From NCBI RefSeq assembly GCF_006442315.1, contig NZ_VFVY01000030.1, positions 1 through 64,000 of the forward strand: a DNA stretch of 64,000 nucleotides, written 5' to 3'. Numbering within the stretch: position 1 is the first letter of the stretch; the number at the start of each line of letters is the position of its first letter. This document shows positions 37,075 to 44,543 of this stretch, piece by piece. A model generated the notes under the pieces. That model was not told the origin of the DNA and searched no databases. It saw only the letters and a list, made by a program, of their open reading frames with translations. A program made the position numbers and the translations under genes. The DNA is from Mesorhizobium sp. B2-3-4 (lineage in GTDB: Bacteria > Pseudomonadota > Alphaproteobacteria > Rhizobiales > Rhizobiaceae).

Positions 37075-38538
37075 ATGTTCGAGACCCTGGCGACTCACTG
37101 GACCCAATTCCTGGCAATCATCTCGGTGGTGATGGCGACCATCGGCATTGCCCATGCCGTCATGACCAAGGAAGATGTCCGCGCCGCCACCGGTTGGGTC
37201 GGCGTCATGGTGCTGTCGCCGATCCTCGGTGTGCTGATCTATGCCGTGGCCGGCATCAACCGCATCCGTCGCGCCACGATCAGCGCGCAGCGCCCGCTTG
37301 CCGATGGCCTGGTGTCGGCCAAGCACGAGCGCGACGTCGCCGCCGAAGAGCTTCTCATCGTCGAGCGCTATGGACAGCGGTTCACCGGTCTCAGGACGCT
37401 CGGCGACAGGGTGGCGCGGCGCGCGCTCAACCCGGGAAACGCGATCGACGTGCTGGAAAGCGGTGACGAGGCCTATTCGGCCATGTGCGCGGCGATCGAC
37501 GGGGCCGAGCGCAGCGTTTTGCTCGAAACCTATATTTTCGACAATGATGCCGTCGGGCTGCTTTTTGTCGAAGCGCTGGCCGGCGCTGTCCGGCGCGGCG
37601 TCACCGTCCGCGTGCTGATCGATGCCGTCGGCGCCCGCTATTCCGTGCCCAGCATCCTTGGCCATCTGCGCGGCGCCAACATCACCGCGGACGTCTTCAA
37701 CGGCAACATCGTCATGGGCCTGCGCTTGCCCTACGCCAACCTGCGGACCCATCGCAAGATCCTGGTGGTCGACGGCACCGTTGCCTTCACCGGCGGCATG
37801 AACATCCGCAAGGGTTTTTCCGCCGAGTTCGCCGGCTCCAACAGCGCCAGGGACACGCATTTCAAGGTCACCGGACCTGTCGTCGCCGATCTCTTCTCCG
37901 TCGCCGCCGAGGACTGGCGCTTCGCCACCAATGAAGGCCTCAAGGGCGACGCCTGGCGGGTCGCCCCGCTTTCGCCGTTGGCCGGACAGCCGATGCTGGT
38001 CCGCGCGGTCGCATCCGGGCCGGATGCCAGCAATGAGACCAACCACAAATTGCTGATCGGCGCCTTCTCCGTGGCACGCAAATCGATCCGCCTGATGTCA
38101 CCCTATTTCCTGCCGGATCGGGAACTGATCAGCGCCCTTATCACCGCGGCCAGGCGCGGCGTCGAGATCGACGTCGTGGTGCCGGCGGTGAACAATTTGT
38201 TCCTCGTCGACCGCGCCATGACCGCGCAATTCGACCAGATCCTGAAGAATTATTGCCGCATATGGCGCACGGAAGGCCCCTTCGACCATTCCAAGCTTCT
38301 GTCGATCGACGGCGTGTGGGCCTATGTCGGCTCCTCAAACCTCGACGCCCGCTCGCTGCGGCTCAATTTCGAAATCGATCTGGAAGTCCTCGACGCGGGC
38401 TTTGCCACCGAAATCGAAACCCGAATCGGGTCGGCGATCGAAACGGCTATCCCTGTCACGCTGGAGTCCTTGCGCGCCCGGCCGTTCATCATCCGCCTTT
38501 TCGACCGCATCCTCTGGCTGGGATCGCCCTATCTCTAG
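37075..38538 (+). CDS. cls: Cardiolipin synthase-like phospholipase D family protein
   Basis: A 487-residue membrane protein with two N-terminal hydrophobic helices (about residues 8-60) and two phospholipase D catalytic motifs: HRKILVVDG, then HSKLLSIDG with GSSNLDARS after it. This is the architecture of bacterial cardiolipin synthases, which join phosphatidylglycerol units in the inner membrane. The internal ATG at 37075 (MFETLATHW) gives the usual N-terminus; the longer frame opens with TTG and lacks support. It is followed by an EEP-family gene about 120 bases on. Other PLD-type transphosphatidylases cannot be excluded. Confidence 0.87.
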   Translation: MFETLATHWTQFLAIISVVMATIGIAHAVMTKEDVRAATGWVGVMVLSPILGVLIYAVAGINRIRRATISAQRPLADGLVSAKHERDVAAEELLIVERYGQRFTGLRTLGDRVARRALNPGNAIDVLESGDEAYSAMCAAIDGAERSVLLETYIFDNDAVGLLFVEALAGAVRRGVTVRVLIDAVGARYSVPSILGHLRGANITADVFNGNIVMGLRLPYANLRTHRKILVVDGTVAFTGGMNIRKGFSAEFAGSNSARDTHFKVTGPVVADLFSVAAEDWRFATNEGLKGDAWRVAPLSPLAGQPMLVRAVASGPDASNETNHKLLIGAFSVARKSIRLMSPYFLPDRELISALITAARRGVEIDVVVPAVNNLFLVDRAMTAQFDQILKNYCRIWRTEGPFDHSKLLSIDGVWAYVGSSNLDARSLRLNFEIDLEVLDAGFATEIETRIGSAIETAIPVTLESLRARPFIIRLFDRILWLGSPYL

Positions 38539-38660
38539 GAAAAGCCCTGTCTTTAACAAAACGACGTGTTTGCCCTATAGCGTGTCGCCAGCCATGGAAC
38601 ATCTGCCGAAAGACTCTATTTCTAGATGCATGCGAGAGCGGCAAGGATGATAGGCACGCG

Positions 38661-39461
38661 ATGCGAATGAACGGGCGCAGCCTGCCGGCCAGCATGCTCC
38701 TGTCGATCCGCGACAGGCGCATGCGCAAGGCCAACGCCTTGTCGCCGATGAAGGCCGGCGCCACGGGGACGCTGGTTGCCTCCTACAACGTCCACAAATG
38801 CATTGGCGTCGACCGCAGATTCGATCCCGACCGCACCAGCCGCGTCATCCGCGAGATCGCTCCCGACGTGATTGCGCTGCAGGAGGCGGACAACCGCTTC
38901 GGCGACCGTGACGGACTTCTCGACCTGCACCGTCTCGAACTGGAAACCGGCCTCGTGCCGGTGCCGATTTCGGCCACGGGCAAGGGCCATGGCTGGCACG
39001 GCAACGTCCTGCTTTTCAAAAAGGGTGTCGTTCGCGACGTCCATCAGATCAGGCTTCCGGGTCTCGAACCGCGCGGCGCGGTGGTGGCGGAGATCGATCT
39101 CGACGGAAATCAGTCCTTGCGCGTCATCGCTGCGCATCTGGGATTGCTGCGCCGTTCCCGCTCGCAGCAGGCCCAGGTCGTACTGGATATCATGAACAGC
39201 CCCGACGAGAAGCCGACGCTCCTGCTCGGCGACCTGAACGAATGGCGGCTCGGAAACCGCTCCGCGCTGAACACGCTACACGCGACCTTCGGCCCGCAGC
39301 CGCCGGCGGTCCCCACCTTCCCGTCCAATCTGCCGCTGCTGGCGCTCGACCGGATCATGGCCAACCGACACGGCATGATCGCGACCGTCGAAGCACACGA
39401 CACGCCACTTTCGCGCGTAGCCTCCGATCATCTGCCGCTGACCGCGTTCGTCCGCTGGTAG
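38661..39461 (+). CDS. Endonuclease/exonuclease/phosphatase (EEP) family protein
   Basis: A 266-residue protein of the EEP fold: SYNVHKCIGVD at the first strand, PDVIALQEADNRF with the catalytic glutamate, a LLLGDLNEW segment with the aspartate-asparagine pair, and a C-terminal SDHLPL histidine motif. Members hydrolyse phosphodiesters in nucleic acids, lipids or phosphoinositides. Because the preceding gene encodes a cardiolipin synthase-like protein, this one may act on a phospholipid head group. The start is uncertain: ATG at 38661 or 38667. Confidence 0.8.
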   Translation: MRMNGRSLPASMLLSIRDRRMRKANALSPMKAGATGTLVASYNVHKCIGVDRRFDPDRTSRVIREIAPDVIALQEADNRFGDRDGLLDLHRLELETGLVPVPISATGKGHGWHGNVLLFKKGVVRDVHQIRLPGLEPRGAVVAEIDLDGNQSLRVIAAHLGLLRRSRSQQAQVVLDIMNSPDEKPTLLLGDLNEWRLGNRSALNTLHATFGPQPPAVPTFPSNLPLLALDRIMANRHGMIATVEAHDTPLSRVASDHLPLTAFVRW

Positions 39462-39578
39462 AGATTTTGCGTATTGGTCACGTCTTGATGTCCACAGCGT
39501 TGGAAAGCGTGTGGACCGGGCTTGGAACAGCCCGTCGTCTTGCGAGTTGATATAACTTAACCCGCAGGAGGACGAGAC

Positions 39579-39890
39579 ATGAGAAAGTTGATTTTGGCTT
39601 CCCTGGTGGCAATGGCCGCGACAGCGTCAGTCATCGCGCCGACCCAGGCTGCAAGCGTGACGATCCAGTCCGACGACGGCAACCAGTATTCGGATGACGA
39701 TTCCGGGATCGTCGTTCGCCGTCATCACGACCGTCGCTACGACAACCGGTACGATGGCGACCAGAACGTTCAGTATGACAATGATGGCGAGTATCGGCGC
39801 CATCACCGGCATCACCGCTGCCACACCGAAACGGTCGTGCATTGGCGCCACCACCACAAGGTGATCGAAGACGTTCGCATCTGCGGCTGA
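39579..39890 (+). CDS. Small histidine- and arginine-rich exported protein
   Basis: A 103-residue protein I do not recognise. It has a signal peptide (MRKLILASLVAMAATASVI...TQAAS) with a strong AGGAGGACGAG site. The mature part starts with an Asp/Tyr-rich stretch and ends in clusters of histidine and arginine (RRHHDRR, RRHHRHHRCH, WRHHHKV), plus two cysteines. Such composition suggests metal binding or polyanion binding in the periplasm. TATAAC at 39551-39556 may be its -10 element. It is monocistronic, and no function can be assigned. Confidence 0.7.
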   Translation: MRKLILASLVAMAATASVIAPTQAASVTIQSDDGNQYSDDDSGIVVRRHHDRRYDNRYDGDQNVQYDNDGEYRRHHRHHRCHTETVVHWRHHHKVIEDVRICG

Positions 39891-39940
39891 TCGGCGTCCC
39901 TGCCAGGCATCATCAAGCCGGGCATCTTTTCGCGAGCATG

Positions 39941-39974
39941 CATGGCTGCCGGTCCTCCAAGGCCGGCAGCCATG
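39941..39974. terminator. Strong GC hairpin between the small exported protein and nasT
   Basis: CATGGCTGCCGG (39941-39952) and CCGGCAGCCATG (39963-39974) form a perfect 12-pair stem with a 10-base loop. It lies 50 bases after the stop of the small His-rich protein and 40 before nasT. There is no T-run, so it may be a factor-assisted terminator or an attenuating structure. Confidence 0.55.
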
Positions 39975-40014
39975 CTGCGTTGCACAATTTCACGGCCTTG
40001 CTCATAATGCGGGC

Positions 40015-40617
40015 ATGGTTCCTGCCTCACTCGCCGTCCTGGTGATCGACGAAAACCGCATCCGCGCCTCGATAATTGAGGCCGGCTTGCGCGAGGCCGG
40101 CCATCAGCGGGTTACCGTCCTCCATGATGTGAGCGGCATTGCGCGGCGCATCGCCGAGATCGAGCCCGACGTCATCGTCATCGACCTCGAAAACCCCAAC
40201 CGCGACATGCTGGAGAACATGTTCCAGCTGTCGCGCGCGGTGAAGCGGCCGATCGCCATGTTCGTTGATCGCTCCGACCAGGCCTCGATCGAGGCGGCGG
40301 TGGATGCCGGCGTCTCGGCCTATGTCGTCGATGGTCTCAGGCAAGAACGCGTCAAGCCGATCCTCGACATGGCGGTCAGCCGCTTCAACGCTTTCTCGCG
40401 CATGGCGCGCGAACTGGAGGAGGCCCGCAACGAACTCGAACACCGCAAGGTGATCGACCGCGCCAAGGGCATATTGATGAAGTCGCGCGGCCTCTCCGAG
40501 GAAGCCGCCTACACGCTGCTGCGCAAGACGGCGATGAACCAGAATCGCAAGATCGGCGATATCGCGCAAGCGCTGGTGACGACGGCCGGGCTGCTCGGAC
40601 CGCTGGAGGACGAATGA
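40015..40617 (+). CDS. nasT: NasT: ANTAR-domain antiterminator of nitrate assimilation
   Basis: A 200-residue response-regulator-like protein. The receiver-type domain (about 1-125) includes VIVIDLENPNRD. It is followed by a short coiled coil and an ANTAR RNA-binding domain (RAKGILMKSRGLSEEAAYTLLRKTAM, about residues 150-195). NasT binds a two-hairpin leader RNA upstream of nas genes and prevents termination; NasS holds it inactive without nitrate or nitrite. The nasS start overlaps its stop by four bases. The likely RNA target lies at 42859-42956. Confidence 0.93.
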   Translation: MVPASLAVLVIDENRIRASIIEAGLREAGHQRVTVLHDVSGIARRIAEIEPDVIVIDLENPNRDMLENMFQLSRAVKRPIAMFVDRSDQASIEAAVDAGVSAYVVDGLRQERVKPILDMAVSRFNAFSRMARELEEARNELEHRKVIDRAKGILMKSRGLSEEAAYTLLRKTAMNQNRKIGDIAQALVTTAGLLGPLEDE

Positions 40618-41873
40618 CGATGCGCGCCGAGCACCAGATCACCGCCGGCTTCATGCCGCTGTTCGACAGCGCGGTGCTGGTCGCCGCAGGCGAAATGGGA
40701 TTTGCCGCGCGCGAAGGCGTCGAACTGGTGCTGCATCGCGAGACGTCCTGGGCCAACATCCGCGACCGTATCGCCATCGGCCATTTCGATCTCGCCCATA
40801 TGCTCGGGCCGATGCCGCTGGCCTGCAATCTCGGCCTCACCCCGCTTGCCTCCGAGACGATCGTGCCATTCTCGCTCGGCCTCGGCGGCAATTGCATTAC
40901 CGTCTCCAATGCGGTCTGGAACGGCATGGCGGCGCACGGCGCGGTATCGGATCTCGATCCAGCTCCCGCCGGGGAGGCACTTGGCGCCTTCATCCGCGAT
41001 CGGGTAGCGGCCGGCGGCGAGCCACTTCGCTTCGCGGTCGTGCATCCCCATTCCGGGCACAATTACGAACTGCGCTACTGGCTGGCCGCCTGCGGCATCG
41101 ATCCGGAGCGACAGATCGAGATCGTCATCGTGCCGCCGCCCTTCATGGCCGACGCGCTGGCCACTGGGCGCATCGACGGCTATTGCGTCGGCGAACCCTG
41201 GAACAGTGCGGCGGTCGCCGCCGGCATCGGCCATATCGTCACCGTCAAGGCACTGCTGTGGCGCAACAGCCCGGAAAAGGTGATTGGCGCGCGCAAGGCA
41301 TGGGCCGAGGAGCAGCCTGAGGCGCTGGCGGCCCTGCTGCGGGCGTTGCACCATTCCGCCCGCTGGTGCCAGGACAAGGCCAACCGGGACGAATTGGCCG
41401 CGCTGATGGCGCAGGCCGGCTTCCTCGGCCAGAAACCGGCGCTCCAGATGCCGGCGCTGACCGGGCATCTGGCGCTCGGCGGCGGCGCGGAGCGGACGGT
41501 CGAGGATTTCTTCGTGCCCTTCGACAAGGCGGCGAACTTTCCCTGGAAGAGCCATGCATTGTGGTTCTACACGCAGATGGCGCGTTGGGGTCAGCTTGCC
41601 CATACGCCTGGCAATCTCGCCATCGCCCGCGACTGCTACCGCCCCGACCTCTATCGCGCCGCGTTGAAGCCGCTCGGCGTAGCGCTGCCCGGCGCCAATG
41701 CCAAGGTCGAGGGCGCGCTAAAAACGGCGACTCCGGTCGGTTCGGCAGGCGCCAGCCTCGTGCTTGGTCCCGACGGTTTCTTCGACGGTCAGATCTTCGA
41801 TCCCGATGAGATCGATGCCTATATCGCGGCGCAAAATCCGGGTCGGTCGCCACAAATCAGGGAAGGCCGTTGA
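40614..41873 (+). CDS. nasS: NasS: cytoplasmic nitrate/nitrite sensor
   Basis: A 419-residue protein of the NrtA/CmpA nitrate-binding family. It starts directly with the domain (ITAGFMPLFDSAVLVAAGEMGF) and has no signal peptide, which distinguishes the cytoplasmic sensor NasS from the periplasmic transport protein. Typical segments are FDLAHMLGPMPLA and VGEPWNS. It is translationally coupled to nasT (ATGA). In the known NasST system it releases NasT when it binds nitrate or nitrite. The next gene, a methyltransferase, starts immediately after its stop codon. Confidence 0.92.
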   Translation: MTMRAEHQITAGFMPLFDSAVLVAAGEMGFAAREGVELVLHRETSWANIRDRIAIGHFDLAHMLGPMPLACNLGLTPLASETIVPFSLGLGGNCITVSNAVWNGMAAHGAVSDLDPAPAGEALGAFIRDRVAAGGEPLRFAVVHPHSGHNYELRYWLAACGIDPERQIEIVIVPPPFMADALATGRIDGYCVGEPWNSAAVAAGIGHIVTVKALLWRNSPEKVIGARKAWAEEQPEALAALLRALHHSARWCQDKANRDELAALMAQAGFLGQKPALQMPALTGHLALGGGAERTVEDFFVPFDKAANFPWKSHALWFYTQMARWGQLAHTPGNLAIARDCYRPDLYRAALKPLGVALPGANAKVEGALKTATPVGSAGASLVLGPDGFFDGQIFDPDEIDAYIAAQNPGRSPQIREGR

Positions 41874-42617
41874 TTGCCAGTTGATCGCTTCTACGACGAC
41901 ACATTTCTATCCGCAGTCTATGACGCCTGGCATCCACGGGCAGTACGTGACGACTATGATTTCTATCTGCCGCACATCCTGAAGGCGAGTGCTGTCCTCG
42001 ACGTTGGGTGCGGTACGGGCACTCTTCTGCAGGAAGCTCGAAAGGCAGGTCACTCCGGGCGGCTTTGCGGCATAGATCCCGCGCCCGGCGTGCTGGAGCG
42101 CGCGCGTGCGTATCCCGGCATCGAATGGGTTCTCGGCGAATTGCAGGAACAGGATTGGGAGCATCGGTTTGATCTGGTTGTCATGACCGGTCACGCATTT
42201 CAGGCCATCGTCAGCGATTCTGACCTGCAAAGTTTCATGGCATCCATTAGCAAATCGCTGGTGCCGGGGGGCGTTTTCGCCTTTGAAACCCGCAATCCCT
42301 CCGCTCGCCCTTGGAAACGTTGGACGCCGGAAAATACAGCGAGCGTTGTGGTGCCAGACGGGACTTGCGTGCTTATCACAACTGAACTCAATTCCGATTT
42401 TGACGGTCAAACGGTAACGTTCACTCATACCTTCAGCGGTAATCATCCAAGCCTTCCGATGCACAGCCGCAGCACCTTGAGGTTCCTGAATACGGACGCG
42501 CTTCAGACCCTGATCGAGCAAGCAGGGCTGCATATCGAACAGCGGTTCGGCGACTTCGACGGGAGCATGCCGACCCCAACCAGTCCTGAAATCATAACTC
42601 TGGCAAGGCGCCCATGA
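41874..42617 (+). CDS. Class I SAM-dependent methyltransferase
   Basis: A 247-residue methyltransferase with motif I VLDVGCGTGTLL (about residues 40-51), then CGIDPAPGVLERAR with the ribose-binding acidic residue. The start is a TTG directly following the nasS stop codon, behind AGGGAAGG. This suggests co-transcription with nasTS, although it has no recognised role in nitrate metabolism. Its third-codon-position G and C content looks lower than that of its neighbours, and it sits exactly between nasS and the nas leader, so it may be a later insertion. The methyl acceptor is unknown. Confidence 0.82.
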   Translation: MPVDRFYDDTFLSAVYDAWHPRAVRDDYDFYLPHILKASAVLDVGCGTGTLLQEARKAGHSGRLCGIDPAPGVLERARAYPGIEWVLGELQEQDWEHRFDLVVMTGHAFQAIVSDSDLQSFMASISKSLVPGGVFAFETRNPSARPWKRWTPENTASVVVPDGTCVLITTELNSDFDGQTVTFTHTFSGNHPSLPMHSRSTLRFLNTDALQTLIEQAGLHIEQRFGDFDGSMPTPTSPEIITLARRP

Positions 42618-42858
42618 ACCTGGGTAGCTTTTCGCCAACTCCAATGCCACAGCGCTGATCATTCTCGCGCCATTCTTGTGCATTGCACAAAATTTATGCG
42701 CCACCTGAGTGACTTTGATCAATCTTTGACCGGATCGGCGGCTGGATCGATTCCGCGCGCTAAGCCATATGCTGTTGGATTATTTGAAATTCTCTGCCCG
42801 CGCCAAACTGGCACGGTTCCTGCTTTGAAATAAACGAGCCCCTAGGGGCAACGAAACA

Positions 42859-42878
42859 GGCGTCCAATGGCGGGCGCC
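42859..42878 (+). ncRNA. Candidate ANTAR-target hairpin in the nas leader
   Basis: GGCGTCC pairs with GGGCGCC (one G-T pair) to close the six-base loop AATGGC. ANTAR-domain proteins recognise hexaloops with A at position 1 and G at position 4, and this loop has both. The canonical target has two such hairpins; the upstream partner is not clear here, although the palindrome GCCCCTAGGGGC lies ten bases before. Confidence 0.55.
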
Positions 42879-42885
42879 ACAGGCA

Positions 42886-42956
42886 AAGCTGCCGCTCAGG
42901 TCGATACGCGATCCCGGATGTACGGACGCGTTGAGCCTGGACGGCAGCTTTTTTGT
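42886..42956 (+). terminator. Leader terminator upstream of the nas structural genes
   Basis: AAGCTGCCG (42886-42894) pairs with CGGCAGCTT (42942-42950). The latter runs into a six-T tract followed by GTTTT, giving an intrinsic terminator with a long structured loop. It lies between the candidate NasT-binding hairpin and the first coding sequence of the operon, as an attenuator should. Confidence 0.7.
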
Positions 42957-43005
42957 TTTGGCCCGAACACGCGCCGATCCCAGGCGGCGCCAACCGGAGA
43001 GGATG

Positions 43006-43179
43006 ATGACGAAGCGGATCGCAAATGCGACGACCCTCAAGGATTTCACGCGCCGCGATTTCATCGCCAGCAGCGTGCTGACGGCGGTGCTGTTTACCGC
43101 CGCACTGCTCTTGTTTCCCACCGACCCCAGAACAGAGGGCAAGCGCCCCGAATTGACCGTCCAAGGCCAGCAGCGCTGA
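43006..43179 (+). CDS. Small single-span membrane protein at the head of the nas operon
   Basis: A 57-residue peptide starting at the second of two adjacent ATGs, with GGAGAGG immediately upstream. It has a basic N-terminus with a twin-arginine-like patch (FTRRDFIAS), then one hydrophobic helix (SVLTAVLFTAALLLF) and a polar tail. It lies after the leader terminator and 57 bases before the nitrate transporter gene, so it would be controlled by NasT as well. I know no function for it. It could help a membrane protein, or be a remnant leader peptide. Confidence 0.6.
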   Translation: MTKRIANATTLKDFTRRDFIASSVLTAVLFTAALLLFPTDPRTEGKRPELTVQGQQR

Positions 43180-43236
43180 TCGAAGCGCCCTCGATCCACA
43201 AACACGCGGCACCCCCACCGCAATCCGGAGCATCAG

Positions 43237-44535
43237 ATGACCGCAACCCTCCCAGCCGCGCCCAGCCAGGACAGTGCTCCCCGGCAGGCGCTCACAATGT
43301 CCACCATCGCCTTCACCGTCTGCTTCGCGGTGTGGACGATCTTTTCGATCATCGGCATTCGCATCAAACAGGAGCTTGGGCTGAACGAGACGGAGTTCGG
43401 TCTGCTCGTCGGCACGCCGATCCTCACCGGCTCGCTCGTGCGCATGGTGCTCGGCGTCTGGACCGACCGCTTCGGCGGACGGCTGGTCTACACCGCAACC
43501 ATGCTGGCGGCGGCGCTGGCGACCTTCCTGCTCTCCTTTGCGCACACCTACGGGCAGATGCTGCTCGCAGCGCTCGGCGTCGGCCTTGCCGGCGGCTCCT
43601 TCGCCGTCGGCGTCGCCTATGTCTCGCGCTTCTTCCCCGCCGGCAGGCAGGGTACCGCGCTCGGCATTTTCGGTGTCGGCAATGTCGGGGCCGCGGTCAC
43701 CAAATTCCTGGCGCCGTTCGTGCTGCTGGCCTGGGGCTGGCAGTCGGTGGCGCAGATCTGGGCGGCCGTATTGGTCGTCATGGCGGTCGTGTTCTGGTTC
43801 ACCACCGGTGACGATCCGGTCATCCGCGAGCGCCGTGCCGGCAAAGCGGCACCGGCAAGAAGCTTCTGGCAGGAATTCGCGCCGCTGAAGAACCTGCAGG
43901 TCTGGCGCTTCGCCTTCTACTACTTCTTCGCCTTCGGCGCGTTCGTGGCGCTGTCGCTCTGGCTGCCGCGCTATTTGATCGGCGTCTACGGTTTCGGCAT
44001 CGCCACCGCCGGCATGATCGGCGCGGCCTATTCCATTCCGGCCAGCATCTTCCGCGCCTATGGCGGCGTGCTTTCCGACCGCATCGGTGCCCGCACCGTG
44101 CTCTACTGGACCTTCGCCGTCTGCGCCGTCGCGACCCTGGTTCTGTCTCTCCCCTCGGCGGATTACGTCGTGCGCGGCATCAGCGGGCCGATCCCGTTCC
44201 ATTTCGAGATCGGCCCGGTCGCCTTCATCGCGGTCGCCTGCGTGCTCGGCTTCTTCATGAGCCTCGGCAAGGCCGCCGTCTACAAGCACATCCCAGCCTA
44301 CTATCCGCAGAGCGTCGGCGCGGTCGGCGGCGTCGTCGGCATGATCGGCGGCCTTGGCGGCTTCATCCTGCCAGTCGCCTTCGGCGCGCTGAACGACCTC
44401 ACCGGCGTCTGGTCGAGTTGCTTCATGCTGCTCTTCGTCATCGTCGTCACCTGCCTTGCCTGGATGCATTTTTCCATCCGCCGCATGCGCGTGGCCGCAG
44501 CTGACGCCTCAAGCCTTTCCTTCGCCGCGGAGTGA
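43237..44535 (+). CDS. Nitrate/nitrite transporter (NarK/NasA type, MFS)
   Basis: A 432-residue major facilitator protein with 12 predicted helices. The nitrate-porter signatures are visible: the second-helix region RMVLGVWTDRFGGR, a glycine-rich GVGNVGAAVTKF segment in helix 5, and GVVGMIGGLGGFILP in helix 11. It imports nitrate for assimilation. The nirB frame begins nine bases after its stop. Order transporter-NirB-NirD-nitrate reductase gives a complete assimilation operon. Confidence 0.92.
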   Translation: MTATLPAAPSQDSAPRQALTMSTIAFTVCFAVWTIFSIIGIRIKQELGLNETEFGLLVGTPILTGSLVRMVLGVWTDRFGGRLVYTATMLAAALATFLLSFAHTYGQMLLAALGVGLAGGSFAVGVAYVSRFFPAGRQGTALGIFGVGNVGAAVTKFLAPFVLLAWGWQSVAQIWAAVLVVMAVVFWFTTGDDPVIRERRAGKAAPARSFWQEFAPLKNLQVWRFAFYYFFAFGAFVALSLWLPRYLIGVYGFGIATAGMIGAAYSIPASIFRAYGGVLSDRIGARTVLYWTFAVCAVATLVLSLPSADYVVRGISGPIPFHFEIGPVAFIAVACVLGFFMSLGKAAVYKHIPAYYPQSVGAVGGVVGMIGGLGGFILPVAFGALNDLTGVWSSCFMLLFVIVVTCLAWMHFSIRRMRVAAADASSLSFAAE

Positions 44536-44543
44536 GACCTGAC

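Larger units (their letters stand above)
42618..43005 (+). promoter_or_regulatory. Leader region of the nitrate assimilation operon
   Basis: This 388-base stretch has no gene. Its second half holds, in order, a 12-base palindrome GCCCCTAGGGGC (42838-42849), a 7-pair hairpin with hexaloop AATGGC (42859-42878), and a terminator-like structure with a T-run (42886-42956). This is the arrangement expected for NasT-controlled antitermination. The first half (42618-42780) is AT-richer and probably contains the promoter, perhaps sigma-54 or NtrC dependent, though I could not pin it down. Confidence 0.6.
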
